Below, piece by piece: positions 1 through 14,364 of a DNA stretch of 64,000 bases. Below the pieces are notes generated by a model. The model was not told the origin of the DNA. It made no database searches and saw only the letters and a program-made list of their open reading frames with translations. A program made the translations under genes and the position numbers. Every line of letters begins with the position of its first letter. Positions within the stretch are counted from its first letter, which is position 1. Origin of the DNA: Pelodera strongyloides (lineage: Eukaryota; Nematoda; Chromadorea; Rhabditida; Rhabditidae); the NCBI GenBank assembly GCA_036852015.1, contig JAANDG010000098.1, positions 186,001 through 250,000 of the forward strand, written 5' to 3'.

Positions 1-2689
1 TGATGCTCTCTTCTCATGAACTCGGTCCCTTTTGCCACACACATACACCACTGACTGCTCTCAACACAACCTTTTCAGTTTCCGCGTTTTTCGTTGGCCG
101 ATGTCCAATCCGTCTATCCCTCTTTTCCTAACTCATTTTCCTTGCCTATGAAAGCGACGTTATAAAGCAAACAAAAAGTCTATAACAATTTCAACTCTTC
201 ATTCTATCCCAGAAAATAATTCCTTTCATTCATCAAAGAATCTCTTGTTTTTCCATGTACTCGTTGCTATTGCCTATAATATAGTGTGCCCTTTTGTGAT
301 TTACGCATGAGAAACCTTACAACGCAAAAACTATTTTCGAGTACTTCTCTTATTTTTCAGTATATACATAATATTTTGCATTTAACCATAGGTAATAGTT
401 ATTTTTGGAGTTTTTTAATTATTCTCGCCATGTTGTGTTCACCTTCGCCTTTTTTCATCTTTAATTTTGTAAATTATTCAGTAGTTAAATAATAAATTGC
501 ATAGTTTTATTGTCAACGCTCTCTGTGCCCTTTCACTCTTCGAAAATGTACTTTATTGTAATAGTTTGTCAGTGAGAATAGATTTGCGGAAATTGATTTG
601 TCCACCATTTGTCATAGCTCTTTTCTGTGTGTGGCAGTCCATTTCCCCCTCCCCCCCATTTCTGCCCCAACAAAAAGGCTCGACTGCGCCAGACCCCATG
701 AATACTGCCTTGTATTTTATTCAGTTATTATAAGTGGAACATATAATATATGTAATGTGAAATTAAATATAATATACATTTTTTTATCTCATGCCATGGG
801 AGAATTCATTGCTTGTGTGTTATATTTTCCCCGCAGAAAAACGTGCGTGTCTCAATTACAAAAAAATATAATCACGCATATGTGTCCTGAGTGCTCTTTG
901 AATGTTTTGCGTGCGAAAACAATATTGTTTATTTGACTTTCTTCCTTAACCTGAGTGCATAGCTTGATAAGATATTATTTAGAAACTCTGCTACTTTGGA
1001 CCGTAACTCCGTGGGAGCAATTCCATATTTGTGTTGAACTTAAACTGATCAAATTAGAGAACAAAAACTGAAATGTTGCAACTGTATTAGCCAATTAGGT
1101 GCTCTGTTCCAAAGTCACCTCACGTTGCCTTTTGCGTTTGACATTTAAGAGCACTTCACAATTGAAGGAACTCTGTAGATGATCTTGAATCGCACACAAC
1201 ACCTATCGTAGAGTAAAAAGGCGCAAGTACGTGTGCTAAGAAGTAGCCGTGTGTTTTTTTTTCCCATACCTGGCAATTCTGTGTTCATGGAGCAACCCGA
1301 ATTTCTCAATATTTGATCAAAATGGTCACCGTAAAATTCATTTTCCAGAAATTTTCATCATTTTCACTACATTGTTCATAATCTATAATCTTCTCCTTTC
1401 ATTGATAGTACGCTTATTAGCACGATAAAATGATTACTTTAAATAGTATTCTGGTAGTGCTCTTTCTCAGAATGAATATGTTTAATGCATTTTGCGCATC
1501 AAAGGTGAAGCAAGTGCATATTATTAAGGGAACTGTCCTCTTTGATCTGGACCATTTTTTGGCAATCTTAAAAAAAGCCGAACATCGTCTGTCGTAGACA
1601 GATTGTGACCAACTTTCTTGGAAGATCCCGCCTTCAGAATTGAAAAGGGAACTTGGTATTTCTCCGAATATCAGCTTCATTTTGCTACATTAGTAATTCA
1701 ATATACGTTGGCCTAGACGGACTTCCTGGTTCTTCTTAATCTGATTTAGTGTTTTGTTTCATTTAACTCGGTGACGTGATATAATCCAAGTACGCGTTTT
1801 TATGGGAAAAGAGTGTACGGGGAAAAAGTCTTAAGGAAGTTAAAATACCTTTTATGGCACCATTCTCTCATTGTTAATTCTAGTGTTCTTTTTAAGAGCG
1901 TGTGGGCAATCTGTTGGTTCCTGGTCTCCCTCCGGAAATCGTTTGGACGCCTTGAAAAAAGGAGCCTCCCGTTCTCTAACCTCAATCACAATCTCTGTTT
2001 CTTTTTTCTTCTACTGCCATCTCGTTCCCCTCACCATCTCTGTTTCCTTCTAGTCGTCTTTCTTTTCAGAGCTGTAAATTTTCTCTTAGTGAATCTGGAG
2101 CCTACTCTAAAAGACGACGCATCACCATAAATGCGCAGAAAATGAGTTCCGCTTTCTAACACACTTTATTGCATAACTGGCAATCCCGTTGCATATTTCA
2201 TGCTTCATATAAGTGCATTGCTTGTATAAATGTCCTGGTCTCATTGCTAACTTGCATATGCACATGTGTTTGTCCCGCTTATAGCTTTGAGCGCTTAACT
2301 TAGCGTCAGGAAGTTTTGCTGAACATTAATGTGCGTGTCGTCATACCGATGCAGGATTTTTAGTAAGTATTATTTATTAGTCCATATTGTAAGGCATTGA
2401 TTTACGAAGCTCACAAACCGCTCAATTACGAAGCATCTTTGTGAATGGGAGCCGGTTTCAGGCATGGAGAAAATTAAACGCTTTTGGAATCTACACTCAC
2501 TCTTAATCTAATAAGTATTCTTGCAATTTTGGCTATGCTATATTATGGTTTAAATGTGAGCGAGATATACGATCTCCATATGCTCCAAATTGTTAGTTTT
2601 GCATTGAGAAATTGAAATGCAATGATTGTAATTTGCAGTTCCTTAGGTTGCACTGCGCGAAAAATCCTTTATATTTGGTGAGCGCAGTT

Positions 2690-2835
2690 GCTCTATCTCT
2701 CTTTCTCTCTCCCATTCCTGCATCCTCTATTTCATTCCTTCTCCATTCATTGGGGTTTACTCTATTTCCATCTCTGCTTCTCTCTCTCTCTCCCTCTCTT
2801 TCACTCTCTCTCTACCTCTTTCTCTCTTGCACTAT
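2690..2835. repeat. CT-rich low-complexity tract
   Basis: About 145 bases composed largely of CT and CTTT steps on the plus strand. This is simple-sequence DNA. Open frames across it translate to Ser/Leu-rich strings and are not genes. Confidence 0.85.
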
Positions 2836-5800
2836 CTTTATCCACTACACATAGAGCAGTGTGGCTTCCCGTTGAACGAAAGCTTTTCCTCCATAGTGTA
2901 TACGTGCTTTTCTTAGAGCCTCTCCCCCACACCGACCCTTTTCATATATTGAATGTTTACATTTTCATTGTTCACTCTCGCCAATTTGAGTGTTGCAACG
3001 TGCTTGAGCAACATGTGCGTGCACTCCTCGTTCTCACGCCCATTTAAATCAACGAAGCAATTTCTGAGACAAAAATTACCGATCCAAAAATTCTAGTCCA
3101 TAAAAACCTGTGGAGATCTCGGCTATTTAATGGTGGGATAATCTGAACATGTAATTGTACTATTTAGGCACCATGGAACGTACCCAAGCATCCTGACTTC
3201 TCGCGAACACCTTTGCTTTGCCTTGTGGTCGTTCTGTTTTTGCCGTTGTTAGTGCTGTCCTCGTAATTGAAGGCGTGGTAGTCTCCGTTGTCGGTTCCGT
3301 AGTTTCAAATATGGATGGCAGCAAAAATTGTGGAGCGGCTGAAATTCTTGTTAATATTTTTAACAGAACATCATTATCTAAGTGCAGTTGACCCACTTGC
3401 GGGTACAGTAATCTTATGGCTTACCTTTGGTTATTTGTATTAGGCATATTATGGGTATGTCGCGCTATATGGGAGTTTTCGGTCGAGTGGTTTGCGGATA
3501 ACCTTTGGTCAAGGGGTTTTTTCGGAGGGGTATTTCTACTGCTTGTCTATGATCAAATATGTGTACTTCACTTCCGACTGCGGGGTTTAGGTGGTCTCGA
3601 GGTGGAGAAGGTCGAAGCCCATTCATGCGTTCACCTTTCGTGAATAGCGACCGAGAGTCCGATTCACAATTATATTACAAACTATGTGGTGCATAGCACC
3701 GATTCAATCTGCGAGCGGTTAAGTTCTCACGATATTTGTCGTAAGTTGCGGGATTTCGGTACAATAGAAACTTTTTGAATCTATCACGTTTTGCTGCATT
3801 GTTTTGTGATAGTGATGATGTTTCTCTAACCTCCTCATCGCTGGTATTCTGCAGCGTTTCTTGTGAAATCTGAGTTTTTGGTTTTTGAAGTATGTGAGAA
3901 AAGAGGAAAGATTATTTCGTGGAGGGGAGTAGGGTAGAGAGGGAGCAGAGAGTCGAGAGTGGGGATTTGTTCCTCTTTGTCTTGTGTTCTAGGCTTGGGC
4001 CGTCCCGATGAGAATTGCCCTCTCCCGCTCATGCAAAAGCTATTCGCGACAAGCAAAGCTTATGTCCCATTCCCGTTCTCGGATTTTGAATTTTCTTTGT
4101 CTTTAATGACCATCATAATCAGTTCAATTCTCTGTTTTATTAAAATTAAAGCCACTACGTTAGTATAATTTATTGGCTATATAGCCACTTAAACGCAGGT
4201 GGTTTTATTTTTATAACCTATAAATTCCGCGTTTGACAGCTCTCATATATATAGAATAGAGCGTAGAAATGTTGTGTCGCTGATCTTTCGCTCAGTTTTG
4301 CGTACTTCTAAAAGATCAACATTTTCTTATGTATCTACCTATTGGCGCGCGAAAGTGGTCGCACAGAAACGCGTGCGCCGAGTACTGGCAAAAACTGTCT
4401 TTTTAGACAACGTTTAGTGGTTAGACCATTCAACGCGTTTTACTGCTCTTAACCTCCGCGAACGGTGGTTATAGATCTGATGTGTAAAACAAAAGTTGAA
4501 CATCTATTCGCCATTGTGTTGTTGTAAACAAGATTAGCATATTTTGGTCATTAAAATTTATCGACAAGTACAGTATGCAGCAGGCAAATGTTATTTATAT
4601 CGAAAATTATTTAAAGTGGTTTAAGGACTGCTGTTTAAATATGGGCGTTGTTTGGATTATGTGCTACACATGTGAACGAAGCCGTGTTCGTATCGAAATT
4701 CAATGTAATCCATGGTCACAAAAGTGTTGAGGCATTTTCCCCATTTGTAAGGCAAAGATCCTTTTTAATTTTAAACTCCGGAAGACCCACACCTTGAAAT
4801 GTCAGCAAGCTTACTAAAAATAGTGTATTTTGTGTAAAAATTTGTGCGCAATAATATTGTGGAATGTTATTCTTTCAAAAATATCAATATGTATTGCATT
4901 TGGTTTTAAGTGAAATAATAAACCGGTCAGCGAGATTTCATTAGATATTCTGCATGTCCATACAAGTTCATAATTGACTGTTTTTCAAAACACAATACTT
5001 CCTTATTCCCTAATTTTCCCATGACGCTTTCAATATTATTAATTAATTATTTTCCACAAAAGAGCCACATTTTTATTTGAAAAGAAATATAATTCGTGTC
5101 ATTTGTTTATGTCCCCTTTACAATTCCTGTTCCTCATTACAAAACGTGTGTTTACCGTTTCTAAAGATCCTATTCTACGATTTTTAATCGCTTCTTTTTT
5201 GTGGTCGACGGTCGACACAAGTTATTTTTAGTTATTCTATTTCCTGGTAGATTTGTAGTGTTGCATAGTTCCTTGTACTATTCGTTATTTCTAGCGGATT
5301 GTGGCTATTTTTCGAGCATAAATAATGCAATTACCTGACTGAGCCGCACAAGCATTTGTTGGCGTTGTAAATAGCACGAATGTAGTGAAATATTGAATTA
5401 CTAGATTACGCTTCAAGATTAGTCTAGTTGAAAATAAGGAGCTAGCCATGTCGTTTTGCACGAATCAGGTCTATGGCTGACAATTCATGCAGGTTTTACA
5501 CAATACTGCGAACTGTTAGCAATATTGGTTTAGGGCTAAACTCTAGAACCGTAAGCTATACACACGCATGCTTTACAAACGTTCTCTCAAAATATCATTG
5601 TCTGCAGGTGTTGACATGTGCCGTACCGAGCGCTGCCCAAATAGGGTATGGAACTTAAAATCAAACATAACCAATGACGACTAAGTCATCCAACACAACT
5701 TGCAAACTCTATTGCCCTCCTGTACTTATGAACCCCCATGCTACTCGAGGTGATTTCTCCCCAACCCTCCATCATTTATCCCGACGGACACACATGTCGT

Positions 5801-6623
5801 CGGTCTTTTTTTAAATTTAGTTTGCGTTTGCTTGATTAATTGATAAAGAGCAGTCGCGAAACTTATTCGATTAGGAAGAGGAATTTCTCTGAACGTGAAA
5901 TTTGTTGCATTTACTCGCGCGTGAAGTGGCTATTGATGAATTTTCTGGCAATGATTAGTAAATTGCTCACTTGATTAGTCGAACATACATTAGCATTTTA
6001 TTCTTGCAAACTAGAAATGCAGCATTACCGTTTTGGTTTGAGTAATTGTCTTACTTTGTTCACAGTGGGCGAGATCTCGTATGCAATAAGGTAGGTGAAA
6101 GTTAGCAAAAAGGAAAACCGAATTCACCGGAAAGAAATGAGAGAAGTATGAGGTTTCGAGAGGGAGGTAGAGAGAAAATGAGGAAGCAACAAGTTGTGAG
6201 GGAGACCGCTGTTCATGAGAGGGCAACTTCCCTTTTCTGCCTCTGACGTTTATAGAGAACGGCATCCTTCAGCAGTGCGTTTGAAGTTTTAGTGAGCAAG
6301 GCTCGCTCTTTCTCTGTCCTGTTCCAAAATCCATTACTCAGAACTTAGTGTTGGAAGGAAGTGTATTTTCCCCAGTTTCTAAAGCTTACCTCACAGTTGA
6401 GGGGATACTGTGAAATCCATTTATGTGGCTACTTATCATGCTTTATACACCGGTCCCTAGAGTATTTTATTTTTGATTCTATTCGTGGTTCTCACTCAAG
6501 TAAAATTTAAACCCTTTTCTTAAATGTCGCCAATTCCAACCCGTAATTTGATGGGCGACGTAGCATCACGAGTCCATCTCTACTGCTTTTTTTGTATTCT
6601 AATTTGCCTCGGTCTGTTCCAAG

Positions 6624-6669
<46 letters not shown>
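6624..6669. repeat. 46-base poly-A tract
   Basis: An uninterrupted run of 46 A on the plus strand, followed by a second, shorter A-rich run. It could be a microsatellite or the tail of an old retroposed element. No clear element body or target-site duplication was seen. Confidence 0.9.
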
Positions 6670-6671
<2 letters not shown>

Positions 6672-7210
6672 CAAATGAAAAAAAAATGTTTCTTTGTTGC
6701 AAAACCTATTAAAGATCATTAAATAACATTGGGCTTATTTTTTCACAGTTTCGCAAGTACTTTTTGTTTACCATTTTCCAACGATCTACGAAATGCGCCT
6801 TTTTATTAATGACATGGGAACATTCTTGTCACTAATAAACGCGGAAGTACGTGCCTTTGTGAAAGATATTCGTATCGATCCCTTTGAAAGAAATGTTGAC
6901 TCGAGATGACCATTGCACGTCCTAGTTGTGCATTGGTGTTATTATTGTAACAAATATCGAAAAGTGTCATTTTCTAAAACGTTCTTTGTCGCCTAGCTTT
7001 CGGATTTTTAGAAATAGTCATATTTAAGAACTAATTGCTGGAATCATTTGCATTATTCTTCAATATTCATGTGGCGCGTTTTCTTCGTTGCCTTGTGGTG
7101 TGCATTTGCATATACATTCATATATTCATATTGTTTCAGCCTGACATATTTGATTGAAGACAAATCGATATGACCTACTTTCACTGATGACGCCACATTG
7201 CGTTGTGAAG

Positions 7211-10200
7211 ATGCCAAGCAATAGTAAGTTCTAGTTATGGGGGTATTTTTACTGCATCATTTGTTCATCTTCATTTTACCGTATAAAAGGGCGATCTTCC
7301 TTCAACACTTATTTTGTTTGTGTCTTTAGAGGATATAAATGGTTTGTGATGACCTTGATTTACTGTATTTCATTCTCATTTACTTGATTTCTCTGCATAA
7401 TGCTGTTCTAGAGCGCGAGAAAATCCCCGAAGGCACGTTATGCGTGGTTTGTCAGGATTTGGCGAGCGGGATTCACTACTCCGTGGCTAGTTGTGAGTTG
7501 TTTTCTTCTTAAATTCTGCATTTCAATTTGCTTTGTAGCATTAACAACTTCTCATTCCTTATTTGTATGCTGCTGAAAGTACACATGTTTTCTGCATTGG
7601 TTCGTTGTAACGATTGTCGTACTTCAGTTGTTTAAAATGATACTTTCAGGTAATGGTTGCAAGACATTCTTCCGGCGTGCTTTAGTAAACAAGCAGACAT
7701 TTCAATGTCAGTTTTCGGGTGACTGCGCTATTGGAAAATGTTAGTGATTTTTTTCGGTTTCGTTGACCAGTGTTTTTGTATGTAAAACCTACTGTTATGT
7801 GTATGATTGCTTCTCTCAATTGCTTGTCTCATTGAATAATGCAATAAGGAACTTAATTTAGCATGCAACCGTTTACATGTGAAATTCCACAATCATATCT
7901 TTTTTCTTCAGTTAATTTCTTGGCAGTGGTTAAAATTCAAACGGTTAAGACTGTTGTATGTTAACTGCAAAATACTTCAATATCACATTTGAAAATACAA
8001 TTTCAGCTGTCCGCTGTGTTTGCCGAAGTTGTCGCCTGAAGAAATGTTTTGACATGGGCATGGATCCGAAAGGTTGGTTGATTTGAATATTTTTGGCTAG
8101 CTGATCTTTGTCGAAAAACCAGATGCTTTACTTCTAGCCCAGGGTATAAATTCCGTGCGTAAATGGAGGTGTTTTTTTAGCTTAGTGATAGACCGTTTTA
8201 ATAAAACACAATGTTTCAGTCAAATATATTAATTTCGAATTGCTTCCGGAGGTGGTTCGTGCGTGTTTTCACGCACCAACCTGTACCTCTGCTTCTGGCT
8301 TGCAATCCCACAATCATCACGCAAAAGAAGGTATAGGCGGTTGTGGAGGTAGCTAGGTACAACCATGCACGACGTTTACCTGATTATTTGCAGCTATTCA
8401 ACATGATCGTGACAAGATTCGCTATACGAAGCAACTTCGGAAGCAGCGAGAGGCAGAAAGAGCTGCTGAACAGGAACGGTTATTGGCCGAGCAACATACG
8501 GAGGTCAAGGAGGAAGTGGGCAGTCCGCAGAGTCTGAAGTCAGTTTCAGCACAGATAACCTTTTATTTGTTTATAGTTTTTTCCATGCACCTTTAAGGAA
8601 TGCGAGACATAATCACATTCCAAGCGCATTCAAGGCTGACCTATGGCTTTTAATTCATCTTTCATACTGTACTAATATTTTTCATTGGTCTATCTAAATT
8701 GACAGAATAGCCATGTTATTTACGGCAAACCTTTTTGATTTCCTAGACACCTGTGGTTACAACTCTACTTTAATTTTAGCTCTGAGAACTACATGAATAC
8801 TTCAACGCCTTCGTCTAGTACGGCCATAAACCCCGACCAGGACATTTGCGCTTTCGAGTCCGATTTGGTTAGTTTTCTTGCGTTGTTCTTCTACTTTATT
8901 TACAATTTTTCCTTTGTTGGAACGAGTTAGGCGAAGCTTTACATATTATGTTATTGATACAAATTTGCTTGGTTTCATATTGATGAATAGCACAATTGCA
9001 TTAGCAGAATCTCGCTATTTTTTATAGTTTGTCGGCTTCTTAATGTGTCTATTATCGATCCTTAAGAGGTACAATACGTAGTTCACGTTTGCAGAAGGAG
9101 ATGCGGGCGCTAGTCTCAGAACTGATCACTCTCGAAGATAAGGTTGTTTCAATACGGAATGCCCGGATATTTGAATCTCATACCTCGGCAACGACAAGCA
9201 TACATACGAGGTGACTCCCTAGTGTTTGTCAGTTTTGGTCTCAAACGTAAATTGCGTAGCAATATTTTATTTTTAAATATTTTAATGTTAATATCTCCAT
9301 AGCGGTAGATTCTTTTAATAATGATTGTAAAGCTAATTTTTTATCACTAATTACTATTAAGTTATTATAATGATTATAATTATGCGTTTTAGGCGGTTAC
9401 TGGAAGATGACCATTGGATCGCTCAAAATTCGTCACCCATGGTTTGTTACTTACCTTATTTGTGCTTATTGGTTTATGCAGAGGACGACCTCTTTCAATT
9501 CGCTCCGAGTTCTCTGCAGGCTTGACTTTATAAAGGGCTTCATCTTGTGCGCCAAGTACATAGCTCCTGTTTCTGGTCTTCCCAACATTGATCACCAGGT
9601 TCTTCTCTCTCCCTCCTTCACCTTCCCTCTCTCTTATTTACTCTCTTTCTCTATCTCCTCTCTCTCTCTCTCCCCCCCCCCCCCCCCCCCCCCCTCTCTC
9701 TCTTATACCTTTCTCCAAGTTTCCCCTTCTTTTCCTTTGTCTTTACTCTCCTGCTCAGTCCTCCCTATGACGACGTGAGTTTCTTTTAGTCCAATGTTTG
9801 TGCTCGGATTGCGCACTTTCGACCACGGCTTGTCCCCACATAGTACAAACAAACACACGTTCATACAGTTCACAAGCCCTTGCGATTGAAATGAACAAGC
9901 TAATTGTGTTTTTTTTTAAATGGGAGATGAACAATTAAGCAGAAGCCGAGTAGGATTCAGATTTGGGAAATTTATGACCAACGTTTTTCAGTGCACGCCA
10001 ATAGCCACTCCTTGTTCCTTGGAATTATTGAGGAATTGGTTCGTCCGGGATCTCTCATTAATGATCGAATGGGGAAAAACGATACGAACAGTGAAGGAGA
10101 AGTTGCTTCTAAGCGACAAGGTACTGGTTTTTATATTTGTTGAAAGTTTCAATTGCTTAATTAATGTTTGTATTAATGGATCTTTTATTTGATACAATTG

Positions 10201-11587
10201 CTTCGATATGATTTTGCTTGTTCTCGAAGTATTATCAATCAGTGTTATGCTAACAATAAGCAAATTGACATATGGTGTTCTTGGTGCCTAATGTCAATCA
10301 CTGTGATGATCTTAATTGACCTTGCAGCTCGCCCTGATGAAATCCTTCGCTCCCTTGTGGCCTTTATTACACCTGGCCTTTTATACGTCTGAAGATAACC
10401 TGTTTTCAAATATAAGTGAGTTCCTCTTTATTATACGACGCAATTAATACTGCCATGTGCAGCTAATTGCGAATTTTCAGAGTGCCTCTTTCGGATTTTT
10501 TTTTGTTTCTCTCTCTACCTCCCATCCTTCTACATTCTAAACGATGGAGGGTTCTTAGCAAAACGTGAGCAACTGCATACAACTTTTCTTTTTAGAATGT
10601 GAACCTGGTGAAACAGTCGTCCGTCTAAATTATCCGGATGGCACATATATCGATAAATATACGGAAATGGCCAACACGTGAGTAATTTTTTTGCGTGTAT
10701 TAGTTCACATGTATGTATTGACATTTAATAACCTCTGCTTCTTTCAGTAATAAGCAACATACTGCCACATGCGGTATTGTTTTGCTTAAACTAGCAAGTA
10801 TGCCATTAACTGTGCTCTCTATAATTTAATCTTAATTGCAGAGGCGAAATGTTTCCGATGTTAACTACGGGTGTGTACAAGATGATGCGCGAATTACGGT
10901 TAGAAAAGGAACACATTGTTTTGTATAAAATGCTACTCTTACATAATCCAGGTGAGCAACTATTGAGGTCTTATTCTTTTACATTGAGGGTGCATGCACG
11001 ATAGCAATTTGAGTGTGTTTAATTCGTATTTTGTAAGTCGGTTTATTTCGTGTTTTGACCTATTTTTCAAACTTATCACCGTCAATTTTAATATTAGGCG
11101 GTGAAGGAAGCCGAATTACTGCGCAAATTATAGTTGTTTAGGCGTTATTTTGTATACATTCAGATGCCGAAGGATTGTCAAAACCGGGAAAGGAAACTAT
11201 CGAAATTGAACGGTCGAAGCTTCTCAGTTATCTTTACATGTACATAGTGACAGAACGGGGAAAGGATGCCGCCCATATATACAGCAATCTACTAATGATG
11301 ACATCTACGTTAAGTGTAAGTCAATCGTTAAAATAATCTCATCACCTTAAGGTTCTGACGCGCACATTGAAAACTATATCGCATTTTTGTGACCGGTTGC
11401 ATCTTAAACAACTCATGTTTTGCAACTGAAAATGTTAGTGGACTGTTTTTGTAAGATTACCGTCAAATATATTTTTGAGGTTTCATTTCAGAGAGTCGCC
11501 TCATTCATTCGTCGCATATTTGATATCAATCATATATTTGATCGGACGAATGACCTGATCGACCAGCTGATCATTGTCGGATTATAG
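7211..11587 (+). CDS. Nuclear hormone receptor (NHR gene 1)
   Basis: Ligand-regulated transcription factor of the nematode NHR family. The DNA-binding domain is built from exons 7412-7492, 7650-7739 and 8007-8072. The first zinc finger begins CVVCQDLASG and has P-box CNGCKTFFRR. The second ends CRSCRLKKCFDMGMDPK, so all eight zinc-binding cysteines are present. A charged hinge follows (8394-8538, IQHDRDKIRYTKQLRK). The ligand-binding domain runs from about 9095 to the stop at 11585-11587 and includes DLSLMIEWGKT and LALMKSFAPLWPLLHLAFY. I chose the start ATG at 7211, in a mini-exon (MPSN) ending in A|GTAAGT, because it joins in phase to 7412. This first exon is less certain than the rest. Exons 9482-9598 and 9992-10120 both look like the helix 3-4 signature, so the annotated chain may represent two isoforms. 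Introns are 100-500 bases. No paralogue with a known name could be assigned. Confidence 0.9.
9672..9694. repeat. Poly-C tract in NHR gene 1 intron
   Basis: Twenty-three consecutive C flanked by CT dinucleotide runs, lying in the intron between the two candidate alternative ligand-domain exons. It is prone to sequencing-length error but does not affect the coding frame. Confidence 0.9.
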
Positions 11588-12654
11588 ACTTCGCACAAGA
11601 GCTTATACTTCTTTCTTTCCTTCTTCGTTCAAGTTGACAGTATGTCAGCGTACAAGTATGTCGATGATGACGTCGTAACTTATTATCATATGATATTCTA
11701 CTTTTTGAGATTTCTAGCAATCGCAGATATAGTATGATAATAATATGCGCGGCTCTCCTGTATATGTGTCGATTCGAGATGAAACGTGTAGTATATTTGA
11801 GATAGAAAGTTAATGGAGGCTGGTGGAATAATGACTGCATAGTTCCAGTCATTATTCCGACTTTTCCAACATAGTACATCGTGCGTGTCATTTCCATTTT
11901 TTACACCGAACTGCGAAAGCAGAAGAATCAATGTTTTCTTCGTTTGCCTGTGATTCATATTTTTAATTACTATATACAATAACGTGTTCTTCAATTAGGC
12001 GTTCTCTACTATTGGGCATTTAAGCAGCAGCTTTTTCTGTAACATTCTTTTCACTGAAAATTAGAGAAATACTAACAAGCGATATAATCTCTAGAAGAAA
12101 CTGTGTCATTTTATATGGTCGGCGATCTTTTGTTACCTTTTATTGTATTCTCCTAGAATATTAAAGGTATTACTAAAACAATATCTTCCAAAACAATTGA
12201 TATACGGGAATATGGCAACTTGAATTGTGATTTTGTGTTTTGGCTGCTGAGGCAGACAACATTTCTTATGTCTTCTCATTAGAGATATGTGTGTTTATTA
12301 TCATTTCTTTTCAATTTTTAATGCGCATAAGTGTGTAGGGCTCCGCTCTGTCCTGTAAGATAGTTATATAGGAATAGTTCATAAAGTATTCTGCTCTATA
12401 GTTGTAGCGGTACACCTTTCGCATAAATACCTATTGTTTCTTGTTATGTCGTGTTTTGTTCTAGGCATTTGATCTTGTTGAATATATGAATGAGGTACAG
12501 CTCATTTTAGGAATTAAAATCGTCATCTTTTCAGAACTCGTTTATTATAGCCTAATACATTGTAATGCCAGGTAGCCAAATCCTACACCTCAGTACAAAT
12601 TGCAGTTATTTAACATTTTCGAGATTTTTTTCTTAACCCCTTCCACTCCCAGTT
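11588..12654. other. 3' flank of NHR gene 1
   Basis: No further exon was seen. This stretch should contain the 3' UTR of the receptor gene. A canonical AATAAA does not occur close to the stop. One lies at about 12943, inside the outermost inverted-repeat arm, so either a variant signal is used or the UTR reaches into the repeat. Confidence 0.4.
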
Positions 12655-13510
12655 TTCTTTGTATAATAGAAAAATATTTCCGTTTCCGCTGTATTGAGCT
12701 CAAACTCTCGGCAATGACGTATTTTAATAGGGATTTATGAATTCGATTAGAATATGTAGCTATAGTGTCGTTTAAGATATTTAACTATTTGATGTACAAG
12801 AGTAATTCAGTTCCCCGTTTGAAGTTCTCGGTTTACCTCATTGTTATATTTACGTTGCCCTTGTTTTCATTGAATATGCAACATTGTGAATATAGTGTTG
12901 CATTTTGTTCTCGAGATTTTACTGTGCAGATTTTTAAAAAGTCAATAAATAATTAGTATTTTTAGTATTTTTGTCAGCATAAGAAAGTGAAGAGGTGTCT
13001 CACAAATTCAGCATGATTTAAGACATTCTTCAAATAATTGCTAGGAGTTTGTTCTATGAGAACTACACTTGCCGCAATGTTTCGACGTTTGCTGCAGCTG
13101 AATCTGCAAATTTAGGAATTGTAAAGGTCTGTGTTAGTAGTATTGCACATAGCGAAAATAAAGATAGGGTCAGTTGGCTATATGGATGCTTAAATCAGTA
13201 CTCACTGGTGTTCTTGGCCGATTAGAAAAAAAGGTTTTAATAGTTAACATATTTCTGGTAGTACGATACGACCTATCATGTTGTCGCACCGAATACAAAT
13301 GTTTATATTCTGGATTTTAATAAGTTCTACTTTATTACTGCGAGCAAGAGTCGTAATGCTTTGATCTTTAAACAATAATACAATGGTCCGTAAATCATAT
13401 TTTTAAACAATTGCCGTCTAAAAATATTGCACCGCAAATTTCGGTTGGTTAAATGGCCCCGGGGACTTAATTGCCTGTTTTGCAATTGCCAGCGCATCTC
13501 GAAAGTTCGC

Positions 13511-13536
13511 TTGGCGCCAAACGCTAGTATAAAAGG
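13511..13536 (+). promoter_or_regulatory. E2F-like palindrome plus TATA box, left arm
   Basis: TTGGCGCCAA (13511-13520, a perfect palindrome resembling E2F/DP sites) is followed 8 bases on by TATAAAAGG (13528-13536). The mini-exon ATG at 13620 lies about 85 bases downstream. The same arrangement is preserved in the right arm in opposite orientation. Promoter function is inferred from motif quality, spacing and conservation. Confidence 0.6.
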
Positions 13537-14364
13537 ACGGCGCATTTCATAATAGATCACAATTTTCATCACTAACACTGTGTCGCTACCACCCCCCTAC
13601 AGTACCCGAGGATCGTACAATGCCTAAACATGGTACGTTTTGTTGTTTTGTTAACAGATATTCCAGCTATATTTGCTTGGTGGTTTTGCAAGCTTTTGTC
13701 CCACATCTTATGGGACACTATGTTTGTGTGTAGTTCGAACCTAAGCTTACTATTAACTTTTCAGAGCTGTTTGTGATCTACCCTGTTGCTCTGTGATCTA
13801 CCCTGGGGCTCTTCCCACTTTGGCCGCCACGGACCCTTGCAGGACCTCATGTGGTCCGATCGCTTCGCCGGCACCGGCTTGAGTCCTTGTTGAAGGTCTT
13901 CCTGTGTCCAACAGACAGGTAAATCTTGTCTAAAAAATGCCCATGCCCACATGGAGTTCATGCCCGCATGGAGGCGTAGATCACATGCCATATGGACTCA
14001 TATGGAGGATATGGCCTCTCTTGCTGCATGTTTGTTTGCCTGAAATTCCCTATTTGCAAATTGTATGAATTCCCGCCATAGTTTTTCGCATTTATATTTA
14101 TTTAACTGATTTAGATACATTCTCTGGGACTTCTATGCTTGGTATCGTCGGTCTCCGATCTGGAACTAACCCTTCCCGTCGTCTCTGGAATGGAGGACCT
14201 TACCGACGAGAATAATGTTCTGGACCGCGCAGTCATCCCCACTTCCACTGTCGGGAAACATTCAACCATGTCAAAGGAGAGCTGTCACGCAAGATGGAAA
14301 CCGTTTGTTTTGTTTTTATTTGTACCTGTCAAGGCACTTTTACCGCAAAATAGCTACGCTAATG

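Larger units (their letters stand above)
1..7210. other. Non-coding region upstream of NHR gene 1
   Basis: No exon series with matching splice phases or recognisable protein similarity was found on either strand. The stretch is AT-rich with many stops. It includes a pyrimidine-rich run near 2690-2835 and a poly-A run at 6624-6669. A Thr-rich open frame on the minus strand (3160-3396) is the only stretch with slightly gene-like composition, and it has no support. The region probably holds intergenic sequence and regulatory DNA of the downstream receptor gene. Confidence 0.5.

Noticed and set aside
3160..3396. Thr-rich minus-strand frame as a small gene
   Set aside because: No splice-linked neighbour, no similarity and no clear start signal; composition alone is not enough.
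6524..6719. Open frames across the poly-A run on both strands
   Set aside because: The frames are mostly homopolymer-coded Lys or Phe and have no splice or similarity support.
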